Positions 1 to 8,856 of a stretch of 64,000 nt of DNA are shown here, piece by piece. The translations under genes were made by a program, and so were the position numbers. Each line of letters opens with the position of its first letter. Position 1 is the stretch's first letter. This DNA is from Actinacidiphila oryziradicis. GTDB taxonomy: Bacteria; Actinomycetota; Actinomycetes; Streptomycetales; Streptomycetaceae. Location: the NCBI RefSeq assembly GCF_005047355.1, contig NZ_SUMC01000002.1, positions 248,001 through 312,000 of the forward strand, given 5' to 3'. Under the pieces are notes generated by a model that ran no database searches, had not been told where the DNA came from, and saw only the letters and a program-made list of their open reading frames with translations.

Positions 1-521
<521 letters not shown>

Positions 522-715
522 CTACCGGCGCCCGGCATGGATCTTCCGGTGGGGCTGCCCATACATGCCCCGGCCTGCCCGCCGTCCCCTTTTTGACACC
601 TGTCCGTCAGCTCCGCCGCGACCGCGCAGAAAACGGATCTTGCACCTCTTCCCCGTCGCCGATCTCGCGTGCTACTGTCGTCGCAAGTTGCAGTTTGGTT
701 TCCCTTGCAGTACAG

Positions 716-746
716 AGCCTGCGGAGCATGTGACCCGCAGGCTTTT
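716..746 (+). promoter_or_regulatory. Hairpin with T-run in the cold-shock gene leader
   Basis: A perfect 9-bp stem (AGCCTGCGG pairing with CCGCAGGCT) with a 10-base loop is followed by TTTT. It lies 73 bases upstream of the cold-shock start codon and resembles a factor-independent terminator. It could terminate upstream transcription or act as an attenuator or stability element in the cold-shock mRNA leader. The structure is seen in the sequence; the role is inferred. Confidence 0.5.
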
Positions 747-819
747 GTAGTTTTCAGACTTCTTGCAGTTCGCAGGGTAGGTTCTGGAGCAGGGCAACCC
801 TTTGGCCCAAGGAGGGCTT

Positions 820-1023
820 ATGGCTACCGGAACCGTCAAGTGGTTCAACGCCGAAAAGGGCTTCGGCTTCATCGCCCAGGACGGCGGCGGACCCGACGTC
901 TTCGTCCACTACTCCGCGATCAACGCCTCCGGCTTCCGCTCCCTTGAGGAGAACCAGCCGGTGAGCTTCGACGTCACGCAGGGCCCGAAGGGCCCGCAGG
1001 CGGAGAACGTCACCCCGAACTAA
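820..1023 (+). CDS. Cold-shock protein, CspA family
   Basis: This 67-residue protein is a single cold-shock OB-fold domain. It has the RNA-binding RNP1-like KGFGFI and RNP2-like VFVHY motifs and begins [14 protein letters not shown]. It should bind single-stranded RNA/DNA in the cytoplasm as an RNA chaperone. The ATG at 820 is chosen because GGAGGG sits 4-9 bases ahead of it; an in-frame TTG seven codons earlier is unlikely. The gene stands alone with a long leader containing a hairpin (716-746) and ends before a strong terminator. Length matches the family exactly. Confidence 0.95.
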   Translation: MATGTVKWFNAEKGFGFIAQDGGGPDVFVHYSAINASGFRSLEENQPVSFDVTQGPKGPQAENVTPN

Positions 1024-1064
1024 TCCCCTCGGGTCTGGCATTCGCGATCGACTTGTAACACCCA

Positions 1065-1097
1065 AGGAGCCCTGCACCCGACCGGTGCGGGGCTCCT
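1065..1097. terminator. Strong terminator between the cold-shock gene and the acyl-CoA synthetase
   Basis: A 14-bp stem (one G-T pair) with a 5-base CGACC loop is followed by GCCTTTCG. It sits between two convergent genes (cold shock on plus, acyl-CoA synthetase on minus) and so probably works in both directions. Confidence 0.75.
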
Positions 1098-1178
1098 GCC
1101 TTTCGCTCGCCGCCGGGCCGCCCCGGCGCGGGCAGCCCGGGGCGCGCCGTTTTCCAGGCCGCCCGGCGGCGTTCGCAG

Positions 1179-3089
1179 TCAGGGCTTGGTGTAGAGGGCC
1201 TCGATCTCCTTGGCGAAGTCGGCAGCCACAGCGGAGCGTCGTAGCTTCATGGACGGGGTGAGGTGGCCGTCGGCCTCGGTGAGGTCGACCGGCAGAACCG
1301 CGAAGCGGCGGATGGACTCCGCCCGCGACACCGTGGCGTTGGCGTCGTCGACGGCGTGCTGGATGTCGGCGAGGAGTTCGGGGTCCTCGGCGAGGGCGGC
1401 GCGGCGGGCGGATTCCTTGTGGTGGATGCGCTTCCAGTGGCTGAGGCCGTCGGGGTCCAGGGTGACGAGGGCAGCGACGTAGGAGCGGTGCTCGCCGACG
1501 ACCATGCACTGGCCGACGAGGGGGTGGGCGCGGAGCCGGTCCTCCAGGGGTGCGGGGGCGACGTTCTTGCCGCCGGCGGTGATGATCATTTCCTTCTTGC
1601 GGCCGGTGATGGTGAGGTAGCCGTCCTCGTCGAGCTCTCCGATGTCGCCGGTGGCGAACCAGCCCTGGTGGAGGGCCGGCTCGGCGCCGACGGAGGAGTT
1701 CCAGTAGCCGGTGAAGACCTGGCCGCCGCTGATCAGCACCTCTCCGTCGGGCGCGATACGGACGGCGGTGCCGGGCAACGGCCAGCCGACGGTGCCGAGC
1801 CGGGGCCGCAGCGGCGGGGTGACGGTGGCGGCGGCGGTGGTCTCCGTCAGGCCGTAGCCCTCGAAGATCTCGACGCCGATGCCGGTGTAGAAGGCGGCGA
1901 GGCTGCGGCCGAGGGGCGAGCCACCGCAGATGACGTGGCGCACCCGGCCGCCGAGGGCGGCGCGGATGCGGCGGTAGACCAGCGGCTCGTAGAGCCGGTG
2001 CGCGGCTTTGAGTCTGAAGGACTTGAGGGAGGTGACCCGGCCGGTGCCGCTGTTGCGGCGGGCTACGAGGGCTTCGCCGTACTGTCTGGCGATGCTCGCG
2101 GCGCGGTCGAAGGAGGAGGCGCGGCCCATGGATTCGGCGGTGGCGCGGCCGGTGTTGAAGACCTTCTCCAGGACGTACGGGATGGCCAGCAGGAAGGTCG
2201 GCCGGAAGCCGGCGAGGTCGGCGAGCAGGTCCTCCGTGGCGATGCTGGGGGCGTGGCCGAGCCGTACCCGGGCGCGCAGGCAGCCGATGGCGACCATGCG
2301 GCCGAAGACATGGGAGAGGGGGAGGAAGAGCAGGGTGGACGCGGGCTCGTCCGTGCTCCCCTTGAACACCGGGTAGAGCATCTCGATCGCGTTGTCGACC
2401 TCGGAGAAGAAGTTGCCGTGGGTGAGGACGCAGCCCTTGGGGCGGCCGGTGGTGCCCGAGGTGTAGACGAGGGTGGCGATGCCCGCCGGGCCAAGCAGGC
2501 TCCGGCGGCCCTGGACGACGACGTTCGGCAGGTCGCGGCCCGCGGCGATGAGCTGCTCGACGGCCCCGGCGTCGATCTGCCAGAGATGGCGCAGCCCCGT
2601 CAGCTCACGGCGCTGAGCGCTGATGAGGCGGGTCTGCTCGACGCTTTCCACGGCGCAGGCCGCCGCCCCGGAGTCCTCGAGGATCCAGCCGGCCTGGGAC
2701 GCGGAGGAGGTCGGGTATATGGGGACGGTGATCAGGCCGGCGGCCCAGGCCGCGAAATCCAGCAGCGTCCACTCGTAGGTCGTACGGGCCATGATCGCGA
2801 GCCGCTCGCCGGACTGGAGGCCGAACGCGATCAGGCCCTTGGCGACGGCCATGACCTGGTCACGAAACGCGGCGGCCGTGATGTCGTGCCAGTCGCCCTG
2901 CGCGTCCTGGCGGCTGAGCACCGGCTCGTCCGGGGCCTCGGCGGCGTTGGCGAAGGGTATGTCGGCGAGGCTGCCGCTGGTCACCGGCCGCACAAAGGGC
3001 GCCACCAGCGCCTGCACGACTCTGCCGCCCTCCATGGCCTTCTCGGGTTCGACCACTTCGACGGCCTCGACGGCTTGCGGGCTGCCCAT
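1179..3089 (-). CDS. Long-chain fatty acid--CoA ligase (AMP-dependent synthetase, FadD15-like)
   Basis: The protein (636 residues) belongs to the adenylate-forming family. The P-loop-like YTSGTTGRPKG lies near residue 210, GYGLTETTAAAT in the middle, and TGDIGELDEDGYLTITGRKKE with a catalytic-lysine region GGKNVAP towards the C-terminus. It activates fatty acids with ATP and CoA for lipid synthesis or degradation. A first ATG at 3095 sits only one base after AAGGAG; the second ATG at 3089 has seven-base spacing and is preferred. A perfect palindrome lies 40-53 bases upstream, suggesting control by a TetR-type repressor. The chain-length preference cannot be read from the sequence. Confidence 0.9.
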   Translation of the reverse strand: MGSPQAVEAVEVVEPEKAMEGGRVVQALVAPFVRPVTSGSLADIPFANAAEAPDEPVLSRQDAQGDWHDITAAAFRDQVMAVAKGLIAFGLQSGERLAIMARTTYEWTLLDFAAWAAGLITVPIYPTSSASQAGWILEDSGAAACAVESVEQTRLISAQRRELTGLRHLWQIDAGAVEQLIAAGRDLPNVVVQGRRSLLGPAGIATLVYTSGTTGRPKGCVLTHGNFFSEVDNAIEMLYPVFKGSTDEPASTLLFLPLSHVFGRMVAIGCLRARVRLGHAPSIATEDLLADLAGFRPTFLLAIPYVLEKVFNTGRATAESMGRASSFDRAASIARQYGEALVARRNSGTGRVTSLKSFRLKAAHRLYEPLVYRRIRAALGGRVRHVICGGSPLGRSLAAFYTGIGVEIFEGYGLTETTAAATVTPPLRPRLGTVGWPLPGTAVRIAPDGEVLISGGQVFTGYWNSSVGAEPALHQGWFATGDIGELDEDGYLTITGRKKEMIITAGGKNVAPAPLEDRLRAHPLVGQCMVVGEHRSYVAALVTLDPDGLSHWKRIHHKESARRAALAEDPELLADIQHAVDDANATVSRAESIRRFAVLPVDLTEADGHLTPSMKLRRSAVAADFAKEIEALYTKP

Positions 3090-3128
3090 GGGCATACTCC
3101 TTGGCCACGATATGACGCGCGAGTAACC

Positions 3129-3142
3129 TTACGGGTCCGTAA
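3129..3142. promoter_or_regulatory. Palindromic operator candidate upstream of the acyl-CoA synthetase
   Basis: TTACGG, two bases (GT), then CCGTAA forms a perfect 6-2-6 palindrome 40 bases upstream of the acyl-CoA synthetase start. This size and symmetry fit TetR-family repressors, which often control fatty acid genes. The palindrome is seen; the regulator is inferred and not encoded next to it. Confidence 0.45.
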
Positions 3143-3236
3143 TTTACTTCAGAGTAGGGATGCGGCCAATGGCCTCGCACCTCCTCATCCGCCCCGTATG
3201 CGACTGTGCGACGGCGGCATCGTGCGGGTGCGGGCC

Positions 3237-3395
3237 CTAGGACTGGTCGGCCGCGAACATCCGCAACGCCTGTGCCGGACAGAGCACTACGAGCCCGGCA
3301 TCCGCCAGGACCGCCGCCGTCGCGTTCCCGCGGATGCCCTCGGCCAGAAGCCGGCAACCGCCGACGGCCAGGAGCAGCACGGCCCCGGCACGCAT
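3237..3395 (-). CDS. Small hydrophobic protein downstream of DUF4229
   Basis: A 52-residue open frame starts at an ATG five bases after the stop of the DUF4229 gene, on the same strand. It encodes MRAGAVLLLAVGGCRLLAEG, then GNATAAVLADAGLVVLCPAQ and a short polar tail. The two hydrophobic stretches suggest a tiny membrane protein co-translated with the DUF4229 protein. I do not recognise a family. Tight spacing and good composition support it; the small size keeps confidence moderate. Confidence 0.45.
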   Translation of the reverse strand: MRAGAVLLLAVGGCRLLAEGIRGNATAAVLADAGLVVLCPAQALRMFAADQS

Positions 3396-3400
3396 ACCGG

Positions 3401-3727
3401 TCAGCCCTGCGCGGCGCGCGTGGCGTCGTCCGCCGCGTCCTCCTGGGAGCGGTTGGCGGCGAGGTTGCGCCGGGTGTTCTCGACGCGCTGCGAGATGTGG
3501 GCGGCGGCCTCGTTACGGGCGCCGCGCAGCAGTACGTAGCTGAGCGGCGCGGTGATCACGAGGGCGAGCAGCATGACCCACAGCAGATTGGACTTGCCAA
3601 GGCCGGCGGGGACGACCCGCAGATAGACCAGGCCCCAGATGACGGCGAAGGAGCCGACGAAGAGGGCGAGGCGAAGCAGGGTGTAGCGGAGCATGGGACT
3701 CGGCTTCCAGCTCAGCTTCCGGCTCAC
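3401..3727 (-). CDS. DUF4229 domain membrane protein
   Basis: With a GTG start at 3727, preceded by an AGAGGAA ribosome site, the product is 108 residues. It has the DUF4229 pattern: MLRYTLLRLALFVGSFAVIW, a second membrane helix NLLWVMLLALVITAPLSYVLL, then a charged tail rich in Arg, Glu and Ala. The family is actinobacterial, of unknown function, and often lies next to menaquinone genes. A longer form starting at 3793 is possible but its extra N-terminus looks like leader sequence. It is probably co-transcribed with the 52-residue protein that follows. Confidence 0.75.
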   Translation of the reverse strand: MSRKLSWKPSPMLRYTLLRLALFVGSFAVIWGLVYLRVVPAGLGKSNLLWVMLLALVITAPLSYVLLRGARNEAAAHISQRVENTRRNLAANRSQEDAADDATRAAQG

Positions 3728-3793
3728 GACGTTTCCTCTTTCGTTCCTGTACGAGATGTGCTGCCCTCCCAGTGAAGCACGGCCCCGGGACAC

Positions 3794-4321
3794 TCAGACC
3801 AGGGGGAGCCACATCGTGACGTCGTCACGGTCGTCACCTGGGGAGACGCGGATCGCGGCGGGCACCCGGCCGACCTCCTTGTAGCCGGCGGAGGCGTAGA
3901 AGCGCTCCAGACCGAGCCCGCTGCGGCAGCCGAGCCTGATGCCCGCGAGACCGAACTCCCGGCCGCGGCGCTCGGCCGCGCGGAGCAACTCGGCTCCGTA
4001 TCCCCTGCCCTGGAGGGACGGGTGGACCATGACCGTGACCAGCCAGGCCCAGTGCCTCATGAGGCGGTGGGTGTTGAAGGAGAAGAAGGCGGTGCCTACA
4101 AGTTTGCCGCCCTGCAACGCGGCAAGCATGCGGAAGCGGCCTTCGGCAACTGCGGCCAGGTGCTCGTCGGCCTGGGGCCGTATATCCGCGGAGGTCACCG
4201 GGGGCACAAAACCCACCGCACCGCCCGCGTTGCTCACATCGGTCCACAACCGAACGAGCTCTTCGTGACGTTCAACGTTCATCTCAGGGTCGAGCGCGAA
4301 GTCCATTGACATATAGGTCAT
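3794..4321 (-). CDS. GNAT family N-acetyltransferase
   Basis: This 175-residue protein carries the GNAT acetyl-CoA-binding motif A, VMVHPSLQGRGYGAELL, with the QGRGYG pyrophosphate loop, and the C-terminal strand ending RFYASAGYKEVGRVP. It should transfer an acetyl group from acetyl-CoA to an unknown amine. Three in-frame ATGs lie within the first six codons (4321, 4312, 4306) and no clear Shine-Dalgarno sequence separates them. It runs in the same direction as, and 66 bases upstream of, the DUF4229 gene. Confidence 0.8.
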   Translation of the reverse strand: MTYMSMDFALDPEMNVERHEELVRLWTDVSNAGGAVGFVPPVTSADIRPQADEHLAAVAEGRFRMLAALQGGKLVGTAFFSFNTHRLMRHWAWLVTVMVHPSLQGRGYGAELLRAAERRGREFGLAGIRLGCRSGLGLERFYASAGYKEVGRVPAAIRVSPGDDRDDVTMWLPLV

Positions 4322-4451
4322 TTTATGATGAGCCAGAGCTGTCCCCTCACTCAGGGCTTACGACAATCTCATGGTGCATTCATGACCTGTTCGTAACTTC
4401 GGTCCACTCCCGCGACACCGGGACATCCCCCAACTGTCAGACCGGGCGCAG

Positions 4452-4910
4452 CCCCGGTCCGGAAGGGCTTTCCCCAGGCGACCTGGTCGACGACCCCGAG
4501 CTTGCCGCTGCCGATCTGGTGGTCTTCGCCACCGCGGGCGGGCTCACCGTTTCGCTGATCCATGCCCTGGGCCTGGCCTGGGACGGCCTGCTCAACCGGG
4601 CCGGATCGGACATCATGCTGGCCAATAGCACCTTCGACGCCGACCGTTTCCGTACCGTCTTCCGAGGCGTCGGTGTGGATCCCGACTCCGTGGTGGAGGC
4701 GGCGCTGCCATTTCTGGGCGGAGCCCCGTACGATCCGTCGGCCGCCGCACCCTCCCCACCGTCCTGGAGGGCACCGGTGTCGAGATCGTTGTGCACGAGG
4801 GCGTGAGAGACTGGCTGGAGCCCGGCACTTCCGACCGTGCCGTCGCTTTCCTGGACGAGGTCGCCCACACCGCCCGTACCCGGCACCGCCTCGCCGCGGT
4901 CGGCGATTAG
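4452..4910 (+). pseudogene. Frameshifted remnant of an unrecognised gene
   Basis: One frame reads DLVDDPELAAADLVVFATAG and continues to about base 4735, where coding quality moves to another frame reading TVLEGTGVEIVVHEGVRDWL and stopping at 4910. Both halves look like real protein (balanced composition, hydrophobic periodicity) but neither has a start or a full length. One indel near 4735 would join them. I do not recognise the family. It appears to be a decayed gene with its 5' end lost. Confidence 0.4.
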
Positions 4911-5251
4911 GGACCTTCCGGCGGTTCCGCATCCCGGAGCCGCCCCGGGGAGGCAGGCGTGTTGCGCGTGGGGGCGCTGCGCCTGCCTTTCCGGGGCGGC
5001 TCCGGGGGCTCTGCCCCGGGCCCCGGGTTGCTGGCTTGTGCGGGCCGGTGGTCGGCGTTGTGCCCACCCTCCCCCAGCTACCTCCCCCAGCCTTCGGCCG
5101 GGAGGTGCCCCCAGGAGGTGCCCCCATCTCACTTCGCTCGGCTCTGCGGCACGCCTGCCCACAACGCGCTGACAATTCCAGCCCGTCCGGCATTTGAGGA
5201 CCTGGGGGGCCCCCACGCCCGCAGGGCGTAGGGGGCGGAGCCCCCGGTTGG
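4911..5251. other. Non-coding, repeat-like GC-rich spacer
   Basis: No gene is visible here. The stretch contains self-complementary GC-rich segments such as GGGGGCGGAGCCCCC near 5230 and a CCAGCCCGTCCGGCATTTGA segment near 5180, which resembles intergenic repeats common in Streptomyces. A related CCAGCCCGGCGTTTG copy occurs near 8931. It may also provide termination for the convergent remnant and mqnE. Confidence 0.4.
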
Positions 5252-6415
5252 TCAAAGGCGCATGGGCTGCGGGGCCTCCCGGCGCGCCGCGTCGGGGCCC
5301 GGGTACTCGCGGAGCGTCTCGTACCGCGTGTTGCGCTCGACCGGACGGAACCCCGCATCGCGGATCAGGTCGAGAATGTCGTCCCGTGTGAGCTTGTTCG
5401 GCGTACCGAAATCGTCCGCATCGTGCGTGATCTTGTACTCGACGACGGATCCGTCCATGTCGTCCGCCCCGTGGTTCAGCGCCAGTTGCGCCGTGGCGAG
5501 GCCGTGCATCACCCAGAAGACCTTGACGTGCGGCACGTTGTCGAACAGCAGCCGTGAGACCGCGAAGGTCTTGAGCGCCTCCGCGCCGGACGCCATGGTG
5601 GTGCGGGCCTGGAGCCGGTTGCGGACCTTGCCGTCCTTCATGTCCACGAAGTCGTGCTGGTAGCGCAGCGGGATGAAGACCTGGAAGCCGCCGGTCTCGT
5701 CCTGGAGCTCGCGCAGCCGCAGCACATGGTCCACCCGGTGCCGGGGCTCCTCGATGTGCCCGTAGAGCATGGTGGCGGGGGTTTTCAGCCCCTTCTCGTG
5801 CGCGAGGCGGTGGATCCGGGACCAGTCCTCCCAGTGGGTCCGGTGATCGACGATGTGCTGCCGGACCTCCCAGTCGAAGATCTCGGCGCCGCCGCCCGTC
5901 AGTGACTCCAGCCCTGCGTCCATCAGTTCGTCGAGGATCTCGGAGGCGGAAAGCCCGGAGATCGTCTCGAAGTGGTGGATCTCGGTCGCGGTGAAGGCCT
6001 TCAATGAGACGCTCGGCAGCGCTTCCTTCAGGGCCTTGAGCGAGCGCGGGTAGTAGCGCCAGGGCAGCGTCGGGTGCAGGCCGTTGACGATGTGCAGCTC
6101 GGTGAGGTTGTCGCCCTCCATCGCCTTGGCGAGGCGGACGGCCTCCTCGATGCGCATCGTGTACGCGTCCTTCTCACCCGGCTTGCGCTGGAACGAGCAG
6201 TAGGCGCACGAGGCCGTGCACACGTTGGTCATGTTCAGGTGCCGGTTGACGTTGAAATGAACGACGTCACCGTTCTTCTGCGTGCGCACATGGTGTGCGA
6301 GACCGCCGAGCCAGGCGAGGTCGTCGGACTCGTACAGCGTGACCCCGTCCTCCCGGGAGAGCCGCTCGCCGGCGTAGACCTTCTCCTCCAGCTCACGCTT
6401 GAGCCCCGCGTCCAT
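5252..6415 (-). CDS. mqnE: Aminofutalosine synthase MqnE (radical SAM)
   Basis: The 387-residue protein has the radical SAM cluster motif CTASCAYC (CxxxCxxC) preceded by NRHLNMTNVC, as in MqnE. It joins 3-enolpyruvylbenzoate (the MqnA product) to S-adenosylmethionine, giving aminofutalosine. The ATG at 6415 follows GAGGAGG with four-base spacing; an in-frame start at 6433 has no such site. Length equals known MqnE proteins. It is followed on the same strand by a repeat-rich spacer and preceded by an Lrp-type regulator gene, an arrangement typical of Streptomyces. Confidence 0.95.
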   Translation of the reverse strand: MDAGLKRELEEKVYAGERLSREDGVTLYESDDLAWLGGLAHHVRTQKNGDVVHFNVNRHLNMTNVCTASCAYCSFQRKPGEKDAYTMRIEEAVRLAKAMEGDNLTELHIVNGLHPTLPWRYYPRSLKALKEALPSVSLKAFTATEIHHFETISGLSASEILDELMDAGLESLTGGGAEIFDWEVRQHIVDHRTHWEDWSRIHRLAHEKGLKTPATMLYGHIEEPRHRVDHVLRLRELQDETGGFQVFIPLRYQHDFVDMKDGKVRNRLQARTTMASGAEALKTFAVSRLLFDNVPHVKVFWVMHGLATAQLALNHGADDMDGSVVEYKITHDADDFGTPNKLTRDDILDLIRDAGFRPVERNTRYETLREYPGPDAARREAPQPMRL

Positions 6416-6467
6416 GCCGCCTCCTCGTAACAAATCGACCCGATCCAGACCCCGATCGAGAGTACGC

Positions 6468-6923
6468 CTAAGGAACTTCCGGCAGCTCGCCGACCCGGTT
6501 CTCCCACTTCGTGGAGAGCACGACCGTGGTGCGGGTGCGGGCCACGCCCTTGGTGCCTGACAGCCGGCGAATGGTGCGCTCCAGGCTGTCCACGTCCCCG
6601 ATCCGGACCTTGAGCATGTAGGAGTCGTCGCCCGCGATGAACCAGCAGTCCTCGATCTCGTCGAGGTCCTGGAGCCGCCGCGCCACCTCCTCGTGGTCCG
6701 CGGCGTCGCTGAGCTGCAGTCCGACCAGGGCGGTCACTCCCAGCCCGAGCGCCGCGGGGGCGACCGTGGCCCGGTAACCGGTAATCACCCCGGCTTGCTC
6801 CAGACGGTTGATCCGGTCGGTCACGCTGGGCCCGGAGAGCCCCACCAACCGGCCCAGCTCGGCATACGAGGCCCGGCCGTTCTCACGTAGCGCCTGGATG
6901 AGCTGTCTGTCCACCGCGTCCAT
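6468..6923 (-). CDS. Lrp/AsnC family transcriptional regulator
   Basis: The 151-residue protein starts MDAVDRQLIQALRENGRASY, the usual AsnC/Lrp winged helix (DNA-binding helix SGPSVTDRINRLEQAGVI). It ends with a RAM ligand-binding domain containing CWFIAGDDSYMLKVR. It probably senses an amino acid or related metabolite. It lies 52 bases upstream of mqnE on the same strand, so it may control or be co-transcribed with the menaquinone genes; that is inference from position. Confidence 0.9.
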   Translation of the reverse strand: MDAVDRQLIQALRENGRASYAELGRLVGLSGPSVTDRINRLEQAGVITGYRATVAPAALGLGVTALVGLQLSDAADHEEVARRLQDLDEIEDCWFIAGDDSYMLKVRIGDVDSLERTIRRLSGTKGVARTRTTVVLSTKWENRVGELPEVP

Positions 6924-7014
6924 CAATCCTGGACCCTTCCATTCATCCCGCGACCACGCTGTCAGAACAAGAATCTAAGGCATGAACGGTCATGCGCCCT
7001 GCGCATCACTTGCA

Positions 7015-7689
7015 TCACTCTGCCTTGATGCCGCGTCCCCCGCCCAGTTCCCCCTCCCACCGCTGGTAGAGCTTGTGCGGCACGCGCACAGCGTCCAATG
7101 CCCGCCCCGCCACGAAGTCCACCAGATCCTGGATGTGGGTGGCCCCCGCGTAGAAGGCGGGCGACGCGGGCAGCACCACGGCTCCCGCCTCGTCCAGCGC
7201 CACCAGGTGTTTCAGCGTCTGCCCGCTCAGCGGAGTCTCCCGTACGGCGACGACCAGCGGCCGCCGCTCCTTCAGCGTCACACTCGCCGCCCGCTGGAGC
7301 AGGTCCTTCGACAGCCCCAGCGCGACCCCCGCGACGCACGCGGTACTGGCGGGCACGATCAGCATCCCCTTCACGGGGTACGAGCCCGAACTCGGCCCCG
7401 CCGCCAGGTCCCCCGCGGCCCAGAACCGCACATTGGCCAGGTCCGTCTCGAAGCGCCCGTCCGTCCCGTCGGCGCCGCGGGCCAGCCACGCCCGCAGGTC
7501 CTCGCGCCGGTGCGCGTCCCGGAAGGGCCGGCCGGTCTCGTCCAGGACCGTCAGCCGCGCGGCCCTGCTGACCACCAGGTCCACCGCCTCGCCGGCGTGC
7601 AGCAGCGCCCTCAGCACCGCCGCGGCGTACGGGGTCCCGGAGGCCCCGGAGACCCCGACGATCCAGGGCCTGCGCTCGCTGTCGTCCAT
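7015..7689 (-). CDS. UbiX-family flavin prenyltransferase of menaquinone synthesis
   Basis: The 224-residue protein has the UbiX N-terminus WIVGVSGASGTPYAAAVLRA and a PASTACVAGVALGLSKDLLQ stretch, followed by LVVAVRETPLSGQTLKHL. UbiX makes prenylated FMN for UbiD decarboxylases. A UbiD-like enzyme is encoded at 11.2-12.6 kb, so the pair probably decarboxylates the naphthoate ring after prenylation. A C-terminal GGGRGIKAE tail is slightly longer than usual. Same strand as mqnE and the Lrp gene. Confidence 0.9.
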   Translation of the reverse strand: MDDSERRPWIVGVSGASGTPYAAAVLRALLHAGEAVDLVVSRAARLTVLDETGRPFRDAHRREDLRAWLARGADGTDGRFETDLANVRFWAAGDLAAGPSSGSYPVKGMLIVPASTACVAGVALGLSKDLLQRAASVTLKERRPLVVAVRETPLSGQTLKHLVALDEAGAVVLPASPAFYAGATHIQDLVDFVAGRALDAVRVPHKLYQRWEGELGGGRGIKAE

Positions 7690-7782
7690 AAATGACGAGC
7701 CTATCCGGCCTGGCCTGGTGCAACCTTTTGGCCATCCCCGTAGTCATACTTATCCGAACTCTATTTCAATCAGGAGCATGTC

Positions 7783-8856
7783 ATCAATACCTTCCGCAAG
7801 GGCGTGGCCTCCGCCGGCTGTATCGCCTTCATAGCCACCGCCGCGACCGCGTGCGGCACCGCCCAGCAGATAAGCGCCGGTGTCAAGGTCCAGCGTGCCG
7901 TCGACAAGCTCGGCGAGCAGAAGGCCGTCACCACGAGCCTCGGTCTGGACGCGACCCAGCAGCAGATCTGGACCGCGCTCAAGGGTGAGAAGGGCTTCAC
8001 CCAGGATGACGCGAAGACCCTCGCCGGGCTCGACGTGTCCGTCTCCATGAGCTCGACGAAGCCGCTGAAGGACTCGAAAACACGCTCCGTGGCCTTCCAG
8101 TTGTCCCTCGGCAGCCAGAAGGATCTGCTCGAATTCCGCAGCGTCGGCCAGAAGTTCTACGTCAGAGCCGACCTCAAAAAGCTGATGTCAGTGGGCGGTG
8201 GCAGCAGCCAGGACATCAAGCAGTTCCAGTCGATGGTCACCGCGGCCGGCAAGCTGCCGTCCTCGTACCAGTCCGTCAAGGACCTCATCGGTGGCAAGTG
8301 GATCACCATCGACCTGAAGTCCTTCCAGGAATTCGCGAAGACCATGGGTGTGAACACCCCCGCACCCAGCACGAGCACCCTCGACGCCAAGACCCAGCAG
8401 CAGGTCGCCGACGCGGTCAAGAAGGCCATCGGCGACAGCGCGAAGTTCAAGGACACCGGCAGCCGTAACGGGGCCGACCACGTCTCGGTCACCATCCCCG
8501 CCGACAAGGCTGCCGCCGCGCTCGTCCAGGGGCTCAAGCCTCTGCAGAAGCAGCTCCCCAAGGGCTTCTCGCCCTCCGACCTGCAGAAGAACGCCCCGGC
8601 CAAGGACATCGTCCTGGACCTGGCCGTCAAGAACGGGACGCTTTCCAGCGTCACCGTCGACCTGGCGACGTTCGACAAGAACGCCAAGGGCAAGCTGCCG
8701 CTGACCATCGGCTTCGCCACCGACGTCCAGGCCGTCAAGGCCCCGGCCGGCGCCACCACGCTCAACCCGCAGGACATCATGGGCGCCATGATGCAGCTGA
8801 TGACCGGCAGCAGCTCCACCAGTCTGAAGGGCCTGGGCCTCAGCGGCCTGAACTAG
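7783..8856 (+). CDS. Putative lipoprotein with unusual start region
   Basis: The reading frame to 8856 encodes a secreted-type protein with N-terminal hydrophobic GCIAFIATAATACGTAQ, a weak lipobox (ATAC), and a 330-residue extracellular part rich in Lys, Ser and Asp (LppX/LprG-like composition). The first standard start in frame is GTG 7804, but it would omit the positively charged FRK that signal peptides need, and it lacks a spaced ribosome site. An AGGAG at 7772-7776 lies six bases before an ATC codon at 7783, giving INTFRKGVA. The ATG at 7778 is out of frame. Either ATC initiates or one base has changed. Coordinates assume the ATC. Confidence 0.65.
   Translation: MNTFRKGVASAGCIAFIATAATACGTAQQISAGVKVQRAVDKLGEQKAVTTSLGLDATQQQIWTALKGEKGFTQDDAKTLAGLDVSVSMSSTKPLKDSKTRSVAFQLSLGSQKDLLEFRSVGQKFYVRADLKKLMSVGGGSSQDIKQFQSMVTAAGKLPSSYQSVKDLIGGKWITIDLKSFQEFAKTMGVNTPAPSTSTLDAKTQQQVADAVKKAIGDSAKFKDTGSRNGADHVSVTIPADKAAAALVQGLKPLQKQLPKGFSPSDLQKNAPAKDIVLDLAVKNGTLSSVTVDLATFDKNAKGKLPLTIGFATDVQAVKAPAGATTLNPQDIMGAMMQLMTGSSSTSLKGLGLSGLN

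Noticed and set aside
1263..3539. Very long open frame on the plus strand opposite the acyl-CoA synthetase
   Set aside because: It is antisense to a clearly recognised gene, Gly/Asp/Val-rich with no domain, and arises from the high GC content.
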